A stretch of DNA of 64,000 nt, from positions 1 to 64,000 of the forward strand of contig NZ_JPWH01000009.1 in assembly GCF_003326755.1 (NCBI RefSeq), in the 5' to 3' direction. The DNA comes from Thalassospira profundimaris (GTDB taxonomy: Bacteria; Pseudomonadota; Alphaproteobacteria; Rhodospirillales; Thalassospiraceae). A program made the position numbers and the translations under genes. Of the stretch, positions 55,933-64,000 are shown piece by piece. How positions within the stretch are numbered: the stretch's first letter is position 1; every line of letters begins with the position of its first letter. Under the pieces are notes generated by a model. That model had not been told where the DNA came from. It saw only the letters and a program-made list of their open reading frames with translations, and searched no databases.

Positions 55933-56778
55933 ATGACTGCCGCTGTCCTACATGTCACGCCGGATTCTGTTCCGGCGAACGAACGGGTATTTGAAAGTGA
56001 ATGCCTGGTTAAAAGCAATATGCCGGTCAATAACGACTACCGGTTGCTGATCCTTGATGCCCCGGCCGAGATTCTGAACTGCACGCCGGGCCAGTTTTTT
56101 CACATCCAGTGCCCGGTGCGCGGGGGGCATCAGCCCTATCTGCGCCGCCCCATGAGCATCTATGGCTATTTCCCGGAAAAGGGCGAATTGCAGTTCCTTT
56201 ATAAAATCGCGGGCGAGGGGACGGCAGCCCTGGCCGAACTTGAAAGCGGTGAAAGCCTGAATGTTGTGGGGCCGCTGGGCCAGGGTTTCCATATTGCCGA
56301 TGACTGGCAAAACCTGTTGTTGCTCGCCCGTGGTGTGGGGCTGGCAACGCTGGCACCCTTGGCGCTGGAGGCACAGCGCCTGGGCAAAAAACTAACCGCG
56401 ATTTGTAGTGCCCGTTCGCCCGAATTGCTGATGTCGATTGATTATTTCCGCGATTTGGGTGCGGAGATTATCACCGTTACTGACAGAGAAGGAACCTCTG
56501 ACCTAGCCCATTTGCAGGGTGTGATTGAAGGTTTGATCGCGGGTCCGGGCATTGATGCCTTTTATACCTGCGGGTCCAACCGGTTGCTGAAGCTGCTTCA
56601 GGAACTGGGTGCGAAGCACGGCATTCCCGGCGAAATTGCCCTGGAACAGCAAATGGCCTGCGGGCTGGGCATGTGCCAGTGCTGTGTGCGCTCCTTCCGG
56701 GCGGAAAACGGCATTGTGCATAAACGGGTCTGCAAGGAAGGCCCGGTATTTGACCTTCAGGAGGCAATGGGATGGTAG
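55933..56778 (+). CDS. pyrK: Dihydroorotate dehydrogenase electron-transfer subunit PyrK
   Basis: This 281-residue FAD and [2Fe-2S] protein links PyrD type 1B to NAD. The FAD motif is RRPMSIY (71-77) and the cluster ligands are Cys243, Cys248, Cys251 and Cys267 (CGLGMCQCC and RVCKEGPVF). The nucleotide loop is unusual: LARGVGLATLAPL, where typical PyrK has a GGGIGxAPL run. NAD binding may therefore be altered. It lies 11 bases after dctM and overlaps pyrD. Confidence 0.9.
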   Translation: MTAAVLHVTPDSVPANERVFESECLVKSNMPVNNDYRLLILDAPAEILNCTPGQFFHIQCPVRGGHQPYLRRPMSIYGYFPEKGELQFLYKIAGEGTAALAELESGESLNVVGPLGQGFHIADDWQNLLLLARGVGLATLAPLALEAQRLGKKLTAICSARSPELLMSIDYFRDLGAEIITVTDREGTSDLAHLQGVIEGLIAGPGIDAFYTCGSNRLLKLLQELGAKHGIPGEIALEQQMACGLGMCQCCVRSFRAENGIVHKRVCKEGPVFDLQEAMGW

Positions 56779-57716
56779 ATCTTTCCGTTCAGATCGGCGA
56801 TTTGTGCCTGAAAAACCCGATCATGCCCGCCTCGGGCACATTCTCCGAGGATCTGGCGACGGTTTTTGACCTCAACCAACTGGGAGCATTGGTGACTAAA
56901 ACCATCACACGCGGCATTCGTCAGGGCAACCCAACGCCGCGTGTGTGCGAAGTTTCGGGTTCGATGCTGAATTCGATTGGCATTCCCAGCAAGGGGGTAG
57001 GGCCGTTTATTGCCGATATGGTGCCGTTTTATCAGGCCTATAACAGCCCGCTGGTGGTCAGTATTTCCGGCAACACCGCCGATGAATTTGCCCGCCTGTG
57101 CGAGGAAATCAGCGTGCCCGGCGTGGCGGCGATCGAAGTCAATATCTCCTGCCCGAATATCGAGGAAGACGGCAAGGCCTTTGCCATGCGCCCGGCTTCC
57201 ACGCTGGATGTGATGCGCAAATTGCGTGCGGCGACCGATTTGCCCTTATGGGCGAAATTGACCCCCAATACCGGCGAAACATCCGACGTCGCCCGTGCCG
57301 CCGAGGAAGGCGGGGCCGACGCCCTGGTGGTTTCCAACACCATGCTGTCCATGTCGATTGACGTTAAATCGCGCAAGCCGCGTTTGGGGAATTTGATGGG
57401 CGGGCTTTCCGGCCCGTCGCTAAAACCGATCAGCCTGCGCATGGCCTATCAATGTGCCAAGGCGGTGGATATTCCGGTTATTGGCTGTGGCGGCATTTCC
57501 ACCATTGATGATGTGCTGGAATATCTGATTGCCGGGGCATCTGCCGTACAGGTTGGGACAGCGACCTTCATTCATCCGACCGTGATGGTGCAAATGATTG
57601 GCGCGCTTGAGGCCTATTTGACGGAACATAACATTCCCTCGGTTCGCGACCTGATTGGCAGTGTCCGTGACGAGGAAGCCGCCGACACCGTTGTCTTTAT
57701 GGAGGCCGCACCATGA
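56772..57716 (+). CDS. pyrD: Dihydroorotate dehydrogenase, class 1B catalytic subunit PyrD
   Basis: This 314-residue cytosolic FMN TIM barrel has the class 1 catalytic cysteine at Cys127 (VNISCPN), Lys43 at the FMN/substrate site and GCGGIS for phosphate binding. Class 1B works with PyrK and NAD and is readily reversible, unlike the quinone-linked class 2 enzyme usual in Proteobacteria. It is fused into the operon by overlaps on both sides (six bases with pyrK, four with the hydrolase). Confidence 0.93.
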   Translation: MVDLSVQIGDLCLKNPIMPASGTFSEDLATVFDLNQLGALVTKTITRGIRQGNPTPRVCEVSGSMLNSIGIPSKGVGPFIADMVPFYQAYNSPLVVSISGNTADEFARLCEEISVPGVAAIEVNISCPNIEEDGKAFAMRPASTLDVMRKLRAATDLPLWAKLTPNTGETSDVARAAEEGGADALVVSNTMLSMSIDVKSRKPRLGNLMGGLSGPSLKPISLRMAYQCAKAVDIPVIGCGGISTIDDVLEYLIAGASAVQVGTATFIHPTVMVQMIGALEAYLTEHNIPSVRDLIGSVRDEEAADTVVFMEAAP

Positions 57717-58999
57717 ACACGATCGTTCCCCGATCAACCTTCTCGCAGCAGGACCGTGACCTTGTTGCCAGCCTGTTTGCCGATATAGGTGCGCAAACCG
57801 CCGATACCGAAGGCGTTAGCCGCCCGGCCTATTCGGCCATCGAAACCGCAACGATTGATTATCTGGTCGCATTTGCCCGCAAGCACGGGCTTGAAGTGGA
57901 ATTTGATGCCGCCTGCAATGCGCTGTTTTCCCTGCCCGAAGACCTGGCAGCCGAAAAGTTTGTGCTGGTTGGCTCGCACGCTGATAGCGTACCAAATGGC
58001 GGCAATTTTGATGGTTTGGCCGGTATCCTTGCCGGTTTGATGTGCCTGGTACGTGCCAAAAACGAAGGCCGCCGCTTTGCCCGCCCGGTTAAGGTAATTG
58101 CCCTGCGCGGCGAGGAAAGTGCCTGGTACGGCCCGTGTTATATTGGCTCCAAGGCGCTGTTTGGTCTTTTGGGCACGACCGAGCTTTCGGCCCGTCACAA
58201 GGGCGATAATCGCCCGCTGGCCGATCATATGGCCGAGATTGGCATTGATATGGCCCCGGTGAAGGCAGGGGAAAAGCTGTTTGATCCGTCCTGCCTGCTG
58301 GCCTATGTCGAACTGCATATCGAACAGGGGCCGTTGCTGGTGAACAAGGATTTGCCGGTTGCTAATGTGTCGGGCATTCGTGGCAATTTCCGCCACAAGG
58401 CGATTACCTGCATTGGTGAGGCAGGACATTCCGGCGCGGTGCCGCGTGCCTATCGCCGCGACCCGGTATTGGCCGCAGCCGACCTGTTTACCCGCCTGGA
58501 TGACGACTGGGATACGATTTTGCAAAAGGGCGATGACCTGGTGTTAACCAGCGGCGTTGTGGGGACTGACCCGCAAAAGCACGCCATTGCCCGCATTCCT
58601 GACAGCATATCCTTTAGCCTGGATGTGCGCAGTCAGGATGCCTCGACACTGGATGCGATGCGCGATTTGCTGCGTGCCCATATGCGCATTGTCGAACGTA
58701 ACCGCAAAGTCCGGTTTGAACTGGATGACGAACTGGGTGTGGCCCCGGCCCTGTGTGATGGCGATGTGGTGGCGGGTATTTCGGCTGCGATGCGCCGCCT
58801 TGGGTTTGAGGATTATGTCATGCCCAGCGGGGCGGGGCATGATGCCGCCGTTTTTGCCAATAACGGGGTGCCAACCGGCATGATCTTTATTCGTAACCGG
58901 AATGGATCACACAACCCGCGCGAGGCAATGGAGATTGATGATTTCATGGCGGCAAGTTCGGTTTTGTATGAATATCTCACCCATTCGGAGGCCGCATGA
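57713..58999 (+). CDS. M20 N-carbamoyl-amino-acid hydrolase; candidate ureidosuccinase
   Basis: This 428-residue di-metal amidohydrolase is of the L-N-carbamoylase/allantoate amidohydrolase/beta-ureidopropionase group. Metal and catalytic residues can be assigned: His89 ([15 protein letters not shown]), Asp100, Glu134-Glu135 (RGEES), His202 (ELHIEQGP) and His400 (GSHNPREA). The usual GSHLDTVPNGG is changed to [11 protein letters not shown]. Lying between pyrD and pyrC, it probably cleaves N-carbamoyl-L-aspartate to aspartate, CO2 and ammonia. Another carbamoyl-amino acid is the alternative. Confidence 0.85.
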   Translation: MNTIVPRSTFSQQDRDLVASLFADIGAQTADTEGVSRPAYSAIETATIDYLVAFARKHGLEVEFDAACNALFSLPEDLAAEKFVLVGSHADSVPNGGNFDGLAGILAGLMCLVRAKNEGRRFARPVKVIALRGEESAWYGPCYIGSKALFGLLGTTELSARHKGDNRPLADHMAEIGIDMAPVKAGEKLFDPSCLLAYVELHIEQGPLLVNKDLPVANVSGIRGNFRHKAITCIGEAGHSGAVPRAYRRDPVLAAADLFTRLDDDWDTILQKGDDLVLTSGVVGTDPQKHAIARIPDSISFSLDVRSQDASTLDAMRDLLRAHMRIVERNRKVRFELDDELGVAPALCDGDVVAGISAAMRRLGFEDYVMPSGAGHDAAVFANNGVPTGMIFIRNRNGSHNPREAMEIDDFMAASSVLYEYLTHSEAA

Positions 59000-60072
59000 C
59001 CGCAACAGAATTGACGTTGCGCCGCCCGGATGACTGGCATTTGCATTTGCGCGATGGGGCGATGATGCGCACCGTATTGCCCTATAGCAGTGGCAATTTT
59101 GCCCGTGCGATTATTATGCCCAATCTGGTACCGCCCGTGGTGCGCGGGGATGATGCCCGGGCCTATCGTGACCGTATATTGGCCGCCCTGCCACCCCGGC
59201 ATGATTTTACCCCGCTGATGACACTGTATCTGACCGAAACCACCGATGCCGATGATGTGGCAAAGGCCCATGAGGCCGGGCTTGTTTCAGCACTTAAGTT
59301 ATATCCCGCCGGGGCGACCACCAATTCCGATTCCGGCGTGCGCGATATTGACCGTATCATGCCGGTTTTGGAACGCATGGCCTTGCTGGGTATTCCGTTA
59401 TGTGTACACGGCGAAGTCACCGACCCGGCGATTGATATTTTTGACCGCGAGGCGGTTTTTATCGAAAAGGTTTTGCGCCGCATTGTTGACCGGGTGCCTG
59501 AACTGCGCATCATCATGGAGCACATCACCACCGAGGAAGGCGTGCAATATGTGTGGGAAGGCGGGCCCAATATTGCGGCGACCATCACCACCCATCATTT
59601 GATCATTAACCGTAATGCCATGCTGGTGGGCGGCATTCGCCCGCATTATTACTGTTTGCCGGTGGCAAAACGCGAAAAGCACCGTTTGGCTTTGCGTCGG
59701 GCGGCAACATCGGGCAATGAAAAGTTTTTCCTGGGTACGGATTCCGCTCCGCATCTTGACGCACGCAAGGAAAGTGCCTGTGGCTGTGCGGGGATGTTTA
59801 CCGCGCCCAATACCCTTTCCTGTCTGGCACATGTGTTCGAGGAAGAAGCCGCGCTTGACCATCTGGAGGCTTTTGCGTCATTGAATGGTCCGGCCTTTTA
59901 TCGCCTGCCGCCCAACGATACACGCATTCGGCTGGTCAAAAGGGAAGTGCCCTTCGATGTTCCGGCAAAAATTGCGACGGATGAGGGGATGCTTACCGTT
60001 TTTGATCCGGGATTTCCGCTTTACTGGCATCCCGAAGACGCACTATCGGTGGATCAGGGCGCAAAGCCGTAA
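58996..60072 (+). CDS. pyrC: Dihydroorotase (E. coli PyrC type)
   Basis: This 358-residue zinc enzyme interconverts dihydroorotate and N-carbamoyl-aspartate. All ligands of the E. coli enzyme are seen, offset by one: His15 and His17 (WHLHLRDG), carboxylated Lys101 ([16 protein letters not shown]), His138 (VHGE), His176 (MEHITT) and Asp249 (GTDSAPH). It overlaps the hydrolase by four bases. Whether it works in synthesis or breakdown cannot be read from the sequence. Confidence 0.94.
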   Translation: MTATELTLRRPDDWHLHLRDGAMMRTVLPYSSGNFARAIIMPNLVPPVVRGDDARAYRDRILAALPPRHDFTPLMTLYLTETTDADDVAKAHEAGLVSALKLYPAGATTNSDSGVRDIDRIMPVLERMALLGIPLCVHGEVTDPAIDIFDREAVFIEKVLRRIVDRVPELRIIMEHITTEEGVQYVWEGGPNIAATITTHHLIINRNAMLVGGIRPHYYCLPVAKREKHRLALRRAATSGNEKFFLGTDSAPHLDARKESACGCAGMFTAPNTLSCLAHVFEEEAALDHLEAFASLNGPAFYRLPPNDTRIRLVKREVPFDVPAKIATDEGMLTVFDPGFPLYWHPEDALSVDQGAKP

Positions 60073-60090
60073 CCAGAACGAGGACCCGAG

Positions 60091-60786
60091 ATGTTTTCCA
60101 ATGCCTTTCCCGAACGTGCCCTGATGGCCGAAATGACGGCAAAGATGCTGCTTGAGATCGAAGCGGTTCATTTTCGCGCCGATAAGCCATTTACCTTTAC
60201 CTCGGGTCTTGCCAGTCCGGTTTATATTGATTGCCGTAAACTGATTTCCTATCCGCGTATTCGCATGACCCTGATGGATTTTGCCGCCTCGCAAATTTTG
60301 CGCACTGCAGGCTTTCAGAAATTCCAGGCCGTTGCGGGCGGGGAAACGGCAGGTATTCCGTTTGCTGCCTGGCTGGCCGACAAATTGGCCCTGCCCATGC
60401 AATATGTTCGCAAAAAGCCCAAGGGTTTTGGCCGTGATGCGCAAATCGAGGGGGACATTATAGAGGGGGCAAATGTACTGCTTGTCGAGGATTTGACCAC
60501 CGATGGCGGCAGTAAAATCAATTTCTGCGAGGCATTACGACGGGCGGGTGCCAATGTCACCGATACGCTGGTGATATTTTATTACGACATCTTTCCGCAG
60601 ACCCGCGAAAAGCTGAAAGAACACGGGCTGGAACTGCACTGGCTGGCAACCTGGTGGGATGTGCTGGCCGTGTGCAAGGCCCAGAATTATTTTGACCCCA
60701 AAACCCTGGATGAAGTTGAAGCCTTTCTGACCAACCCGACCCAATGGTCGGGGCAGCATGGCGGCGCAACCGAAATTACGCTTTGA
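60091..60786 (+). CDS. pyrE: Orotate phosphoribosyltransferase
   Basis: This 231-residue enzyme joins orotate and PRPP to give OMP. The PRPP-binding stretch [14 protein letters not shown] lies near residue 129-142. Substrate residues are in [16 protein letters not shown], and [10 protein letters not shown] is the flexible loop. In this operon it would divert imported orotate to nucleotide salvage. GAGGACCCGAG precedes the ATG; it lies 18 bases after pyrC. Confidence 0.93.
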   Translation: MFSNAFPERALMAEMTAKMLLEIEAVHFRADKPFTFTSGLASPVYIDCRKLISYPRIRMTLMDFAASQILRTAGFQKFQAVAGGETAGIPFAAWLADKLALPMQYVRKKPKGFGRDAQIEGDIIEGANVLLVEDLTTDGGSKINFCEALRRAGANVTDTLVIFYYDIFPQTREKLKEHGLELHWLATWWDVLAVCKAQNYFDPKTLDEVEAFLTNPTQWSGQHGGATEITL

Positions 60787-60800
60787 GAAGGGATACCGAA

Positions 60801-61121
60801 ATGTATGAAAAATTGATCACCGTAATGCAGGGCGATGCCCTTGGCGTTCAGGCCTATGAGGAATGCAGCCGCATTGCCGCAACGGCCATTACCGAAAAAT
60901 CGGGCGATGCCGCCCCGTTTTTGCTGCTGGGCATGATCGCCAACCGCTTTATCGATGCCTATCGGGACCAGCCCTTGTCGCGCAAAACCGCCGAAGACCA
61001 GGCCAAACGCTATGTCGCGCTATGTCGCGCCTTTCGCGAAGCCTTTGAACAGGGCAGCGATGCCGACAAGCTCAATATTCTCAATGAAACCGCGCGGGCC
61101 TATAACGCCGAAACCCTGTAA
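60801..61121 (+). CDS. Small protein of unknown function in the pyr operon
   Basis: This 106-residue, probably all-helical, soluble protein (MYEKLITVMQGDALG... ending RAYNAETL) has no family that I recognise, no signal peptide and no membrane segment. It starts 14 bases after pyrE behind GAAGGGATACCG and is the last gene before the terminator, so it belongs to the operon. A helical stretch around residues 35-75 (AAPFLLLGMIANRFIDAY, RKTAEDQAKRYVALCRAF) could bind a partner protein. Confidence 0.75.
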   Translation: MYEKLITVMQGDALGVQAYEECSRIAATAITEKSGDAAPFLLLGMIANRFIDAYRDQPLSRKTAEDQAKRYVALCRAFREAFEQGSDADKLNILNETARAYNAETL

Positions 61122-61163
61122 GGGCGTTTCGCCTGTTTCATATGAACGGACCCTGACCGGCAG

Positions 61164-61197
61164 ACTGCCGCCTGTTTTACCGGCGGCAGTTTTTTTT
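61164..61197 (+). terminator. Intrinsic terminator of the TRAP-pyr operon
   Basis: ACTGCCGCC (61164-61172) and GGCGGCAGT (61182-61190) pair perfectly over nine bases, followed by seven more T residues (61191-61197). This is a textbook terminator about 43 bases after the small unknown gene. Confidence 0.92.
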
Positions 61198-61340
61198 ACC
61201 CGGTCGGAAGCATGTTGCTGTTTTAATGCCTTCGGCCATTGCATGTCATGTTGGCTTGCAGGCATTGTGAATGACATTCGTCATCATCTGGTGGTTCGGG
61301 CCGTTTGGCAGCAGGGCCGCCGTCCCGGGAGATTGAAATC

Positions 61341-62288
61341 ATGTCTGAAAATCGCGACGTCCTTGTTGTTTCGCCAGCACTGCCGCATCAAATGGAACTA
61401 CTGGCGCAGGAATATACCCTGCATCGTTATGACAAAAGTGATGACCGTGACGCCCTGATTGCCAGCGTTGCGGAAAGTGTACGTCTGGTGATGACAACGG
61501 CAGGGGTGGGTGTTTCGGTGGAATTGATGGATAAATTGCCGAACCTGGAAGTGATTACCAGTTTCGGTGTGGGATATGATTCCATCGATATTGCCGCCTG
61601 CACCAAACGCGGCATTCGTGTGACCAATACGCCCGATGTGCTTAATGATGATGTGGCTGATACCGCCATCATGCTGATGCTGGCAACCCTGCGCCGCCTT
61701 GTGGTTGGCGACCAATGGGCGCGCAGTGGCAACTGGTCAAAAAACGGGGCCATGCCGTTAACCACCACCTTGCACGGCAAAAAGGTTGGCATTGTCGGGT
61801 TGGGGCGTATTGGCAAGGCGATCGCCAGCCGGGCCGAACCGTTTGGGGTGGGACTGGGTTATTTTGGCCGTTCACAGCAGGATGATGTTCCCTATCCCTA
61901 TTTTGACGATTTGCTGAAACTGGCCGGTTGGGCCGATGTGCTGGTGCTGGCCTGCCCGGGCGGGGAGGCGACCCGCAACCTGATTGATATGAATGTGCTG
62001 CGTGCCCTGGGGCCGACGGGGTATGTTGTGAATATCGCGCGTGGAACCGTGGTGGATGAACCCGCCCTGATCACGGCACTGCGCGATGGTATTATTGCCG
62101 GGGCTGGGCTGGATGTTTTTCACAACGAACCGCATATGAACCCGTCCTTTGCCGATTTTGAAAATGTCGTGATTTATCCGCACCATGCCAGCGGCACCGT
62201 GGAAACACGCAACGCAATGGGGCAGCTTGTTGTCGATAATCTGGTGGCGTTTTTTGCTGGCAAGCCCCTGATAACGCCAGTGAACTAA
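61341..62288 (+). CDS. D-isomer-specific 2-hydroxyacid dehydrogenase (glyoxylate/hydroxypyruvate reductase-like)
   Basis: This 315-residue NAD(P)-dependent enzyme has the nucleotide loop GIVGLGRIGKAIASR near 153. The catalytic residues are Arg in VVNIARGTVVDE, Glu in LDVFHNEP and His in YPHHASG. The GLGRIG followed by a GRS segment (YFGRSQQ) hints at NADPH preference. It stands alone after the terminator, with its own AT-poor 140-base upstream region. Start at 61341 (MSENRDVLVV), behind GGGAGATTGAAATC. Confidence 0.9.
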   Translation: MSENRDVLVVSPALPHQMELLAQEYTLHRYDKSDDRDALIASVAESVRLVMTTAGVGVSVELMDKLPNLEVITSFGVGYDSIDIAACTKRGIRVTNTPDVLNDDVADTAIMLMLATLRRLVVGDQWARSGNWSKNGAMPLTTTLHGKKVGIVGLGRIGKAIASRAEPFGVGLGYFGRSQQDDVPYPYFDDLLKLAGWADVLVLACPGGEATRNLIDMNVLRALGPTGYVVNIARGTVVDEPALITALRDGIIAGAGLDVFHNEPHMNPSFADFENVVIYPHHASGTVETRNAMGQLVVDNLVAFFAGKPLITPVN

Positions 62289-62368
62289 AGGCATGAAGGA
62301 TAGGTGGCGGGCCGGTTATTCGGCCCGTTTGCCTTGGCAGGATCCCGGTGTTTGGATAATCTGGCGCT

Positions 62369-62794
62369 ATGACACAGGGCAAAGACCTTAAAATCCGTTT
62401 GAAAATTGAGCTGCCAGGCGGGGTGCGCCTTGGCTATGGCAAGGTTGATCTGTTGCGTGCAGTGGCCCGGGAAGCATCAATCTCGGCGGCGGCGCGCACG
62501 ATGGGCATGTCCTATCGTCGGGCCTGGTTGCTGATCGACGAGCTAAATAAAAGTTTCGCCAGCCCGGTGATTGAAACCCGCATTGGCGGCAAGGCGCATG
62601 GCGGTGCGACCCTGACGCAAATGGGCGAAAAGATTGTTGCCATCTATCAGGCCGCAGAGGAACAGGCCAAAACGGCAATGGCCGAAAATCTGAGCGACCT
62701 TGCGGCCTGTCTGGCACCAGAAACGGAGATTGTAACGGAAACGGGAACCGTAACGGGTGATCTGGCTGAGTTTTCGGAGACAGACGAAGCCTGA
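62369..62794 (+). CDS. modE: ModE-type regulator, DNA-binding domain only
   Basis: This 141-residue protein has the ModE winged helix (LRAVAREASISAAARTMGMSYRRAWLLIDELN, about 29-60) and the ETRIGGKAHGGATLT wing. The molybdate-binding MOP domains of full ModE (about 260 residues) are missing, as in many alphaproteobacteria. It may repress the mod genes, with molybdate sensed elsewhere, or act constitutively. It converges with modC, with only 10 bases between stops. Confidence 0.88.
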   Translation: MTQGKDLKIRLKIELPGGVRLGYGKVDLLRAVAREASISAAARTMGMSYRRAWLLIDELNKSFASPVIETRIGGKAHGGATLTQMGEKIVAIYQAAEEQAKTAMAENLSDLAACLAPETEIVTETGTVTGDLAEFSETDEA

Positions 62795-62804
62795 CTGTTT
62801 TTCC

Positions 62805-63956
62805 TTAAGCATCCGTATCGCGCAATTTGCCATCGACCGTAACCGATTTGATTACGGCATAAACCTGCTGGCCAACTTCCAGTGACAGGCGTAGCGCCGA
62901 CCAGTTGGTGATGCGGGCCTGAATAACCGGGGTTGTTAGTATTCTGCCCTTGGCGGCATGGCCGAGGTGAAGGGCGGCCTCGATATTGCCGGTGCCAACC
63001 GGGGTCAGGGCGGCAATGGTGGCGGGTAAAATGTTATTGGCGCTAATGCCGTCGGGAATGGATGTTGCGATCATCACATCGCGCGCGCGAATATGCAGGC
63101 GGGTTTGTTGCGGGATGGTGCTGGCGTGGGTGGTCGTAGTGTTCGCCGAAGGTAAAAGCGGCACAATCAATTGATGCCCGGCACAGCCCAGATAGGAAAT
63201 GCCGCCTTTTGGATCATGACCTGTTACCGTGGCCGGAATAACCGCTCCGGCGTCAAACTGCCCGGTTAGCGGGGCCAGGTCGGTGCGGGCCAGAATATCA
63301 AATACCGACCCGCTGGCGCGCACGCGGCCCTTATCCATCACCACGATATGGTCAGCCAGCCGGGCAACTTCATCAATTGAATGGCTGACATATAAAATTG
63401 GCAGGCGGCGCTGATCGCGCAGCGCCTCCAGATAGGGCAGGATTTCTTCCTTGCGGGCCTGATCAAGGGCGGAAAGCGGCTCGTCAAGCAACAAAATATC
63501 CGGGTTGCCCAACAGCGCCCGTCCGAGCGAGACACGCTGCCTTTCCCCGCCCGAAAGTTTCGCCGGGCGGCGGGACAGTAAATCGCCAATGCCCAGCATG
63601 GCAATGATGGCGTCAACCTGGTTTTCCGGCAGCCGGTTTGTCGCACGGCGATGGGCAAAAAACAGGTTTTTGCGCACGGTTAAATGGGGGAATAGCCTTG
63701 CATCCTGAAACACATATCCCACCCGCCGCTTGCGCGGGGACATATGGGTTTTCGTTGCGCTATCAAAAACCGTGCTGTCATTAATGGTAAGGGTGCCGGA
63801 ATCCGGCTTGATCAATCCGGCAATGGCATTAATCAGGGTGGTTTTACCACTGCCCGAGGGGCCAAACAGGGCGGTGATGCCCGGTTGTTCCACCTTGAAC
63901 TGCGCCTGTAAATCAAGGGTTCCGGCTTGATGGCGAATGTTAATCTTCAGGCTCAT
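62805..63956 (-). CDS. modC: Molybdate ABC transporter ATP-binding protein
   Basis: This 383-residue protein has Walker A GPSGSGKTT, Q-loop VFQDARLFPHLTV, signature LSGGERQRVSLGRAL and Walker B ILLLDEPLSALD, then a C-terminal MOP domain (about 300-380, with ARDVMIATSIPDGISANNILPATI). The ModC family has this layout, slightly longer than E. coli's 352. It overlaps the preceding modB end by three bases (ATGA). It supplies molybdenum for enzymes such as NasA. Confidence 0.94.
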   Translation of the reverse strand: MSLKINIRHQAGTLDLQAQFKVEQPGITALFGPSGSGKTTLINAIAGLIKPDSGTLTINDSTVFDSATKTHMSPRKRRVGYVFQDARLFPHLTVRKNLFFAHRRATNRLPENQVDAIIAMLGIGDLLSRRPAKLSGGERQRVSLGRALLGNPDILLLDEPLSALDQARKEEILPYLEALRDQRRLPILYVSHSIDEVARLADHIVVMDKGRVRASGSVFDILARTDLAPLTGQFDAGAVIPATVTGHDPKGGISYLGCAGHQLIVPLLPSANTTTTHASTIPQQTRLHIRARDVMIATSIPDGISANNILPATIAALTPVGTGNIEAALHLGHAAKGRILTTPVIQARITNWSALRLSLEVGQQVYAVIKSVTVDGKLRDTDA

Positions 63957-64000
63957 GGGCGGACCTGCCCGGTCAGTTTCTGGCGGATGCCGCGCATGGC
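63953..64000 (-). CDS. modB: Molybdate permease, last 15 codons (cut by window edge)
   Basis: Only the C-terminal 15 residues (ending LTGQVRP) are visible, with TGA at 63955-63953 overlapping the modC ATG. The identity rests on position directly before modC and a basic cytoplasmic tail; the body lies beyond the right edge. Confidence 0.55.
   Translation of the reverse strand, partial: AMRGIRQKLTGQVRP

Overview
The window looks like chromosomal DNA of a marine or soil alphaproteobacterium of the Rhodospirillales. Thalassospira-like is my best guess, from the mix of TRAP, TctABC and Aap-type transporters, the NasS/NasT nitrate control and moderate GC. The genus is an inference, not a result. 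Almost everything is accessory nutrient uptake and catabolism; I see no rRNA, tRNA or CRISPR.

Layout. (1) 1-4513: the 3' part of an IS66-type transposase, whose terminal repeat abuts the 5' end of an HlyB-type type I secretion ATPase, followed by its HlyD partner. (2) 5090-18429: a catabolic island with a lactonase-like amidohydrolase, an orphan TctC, a TRAP transporter and an SMP-30 lactonase on +; and on -, an FMN 2-hydroxyacid oxidase, TctAB, TctC, an RraA-type aldolase and a D-2-hydroxyacid dehydrogenase, with a divergent LysR gene. Together they suggest lactone -> 2-hydroxyacid -> 2-oxoacid -> aldol cleavage. (3) 18677-29848: a GntR regulator and a divergent operon that fits trans-4-hydroxy-L-proline catabolism: ABC importer, DapA-fold deaminase, FAD amino-acid dehydrogenase, aldehyde dehydrogenase, Ser/Cys proline-racemase-family epimerase and a class III aminotransferase.

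(4) 29990-40513: nitrate assimilation. nirB-nirD-nasA-cysG-like run on - and narK-nasT-nasS on +. Both units have sigma-54-type promoters, and both leaders carry the paired hexaloops (AATGAC then AACGNC) expected of ANTAR-protein targets. In the nirB leader the second hexaloop overlaps an intrinsic terminator, so the full NasT antitermination switch is visible. (5) 40611-45604: dabA-dabB inorganic-carbon transporter with a divergent LysR gene. (6) 45780-51838: an SDR gene and a complete nikABCDE nickel importer behind a perfect 17-bp inverted repeat containing NikR-like half sites.

(7) 51895-61121: the most unusual block. An XRE regulator is divergent from a long + operon: TRAP dctP-dctQ-dctM, pyrK, pyrD (type 1B), an M20 N-carbamoyl-amino-acid hydrolase, pyrC, pyrE and a small unknown protein, closed by a strong terminator. 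I propose uptake and use of orotate or dihydroorotate: reduction to dihydroorotate, hydrolysis to N-carbamoyl-aspartate, then to aspartate, with PyrE as a salvage branch. (8) 61341-64000: a 2-hydroxyacid dehydrogenase, a one-domain ModE, modC and the last codons of modB. The molybdate genes fit the molybdenum need of NasA.

Start codons were reassigned where a Shine-Dalgarno site or signal peptide pointed downstream of the longest frame. Functions are by family recognition from the protein sequence; no database search was run.
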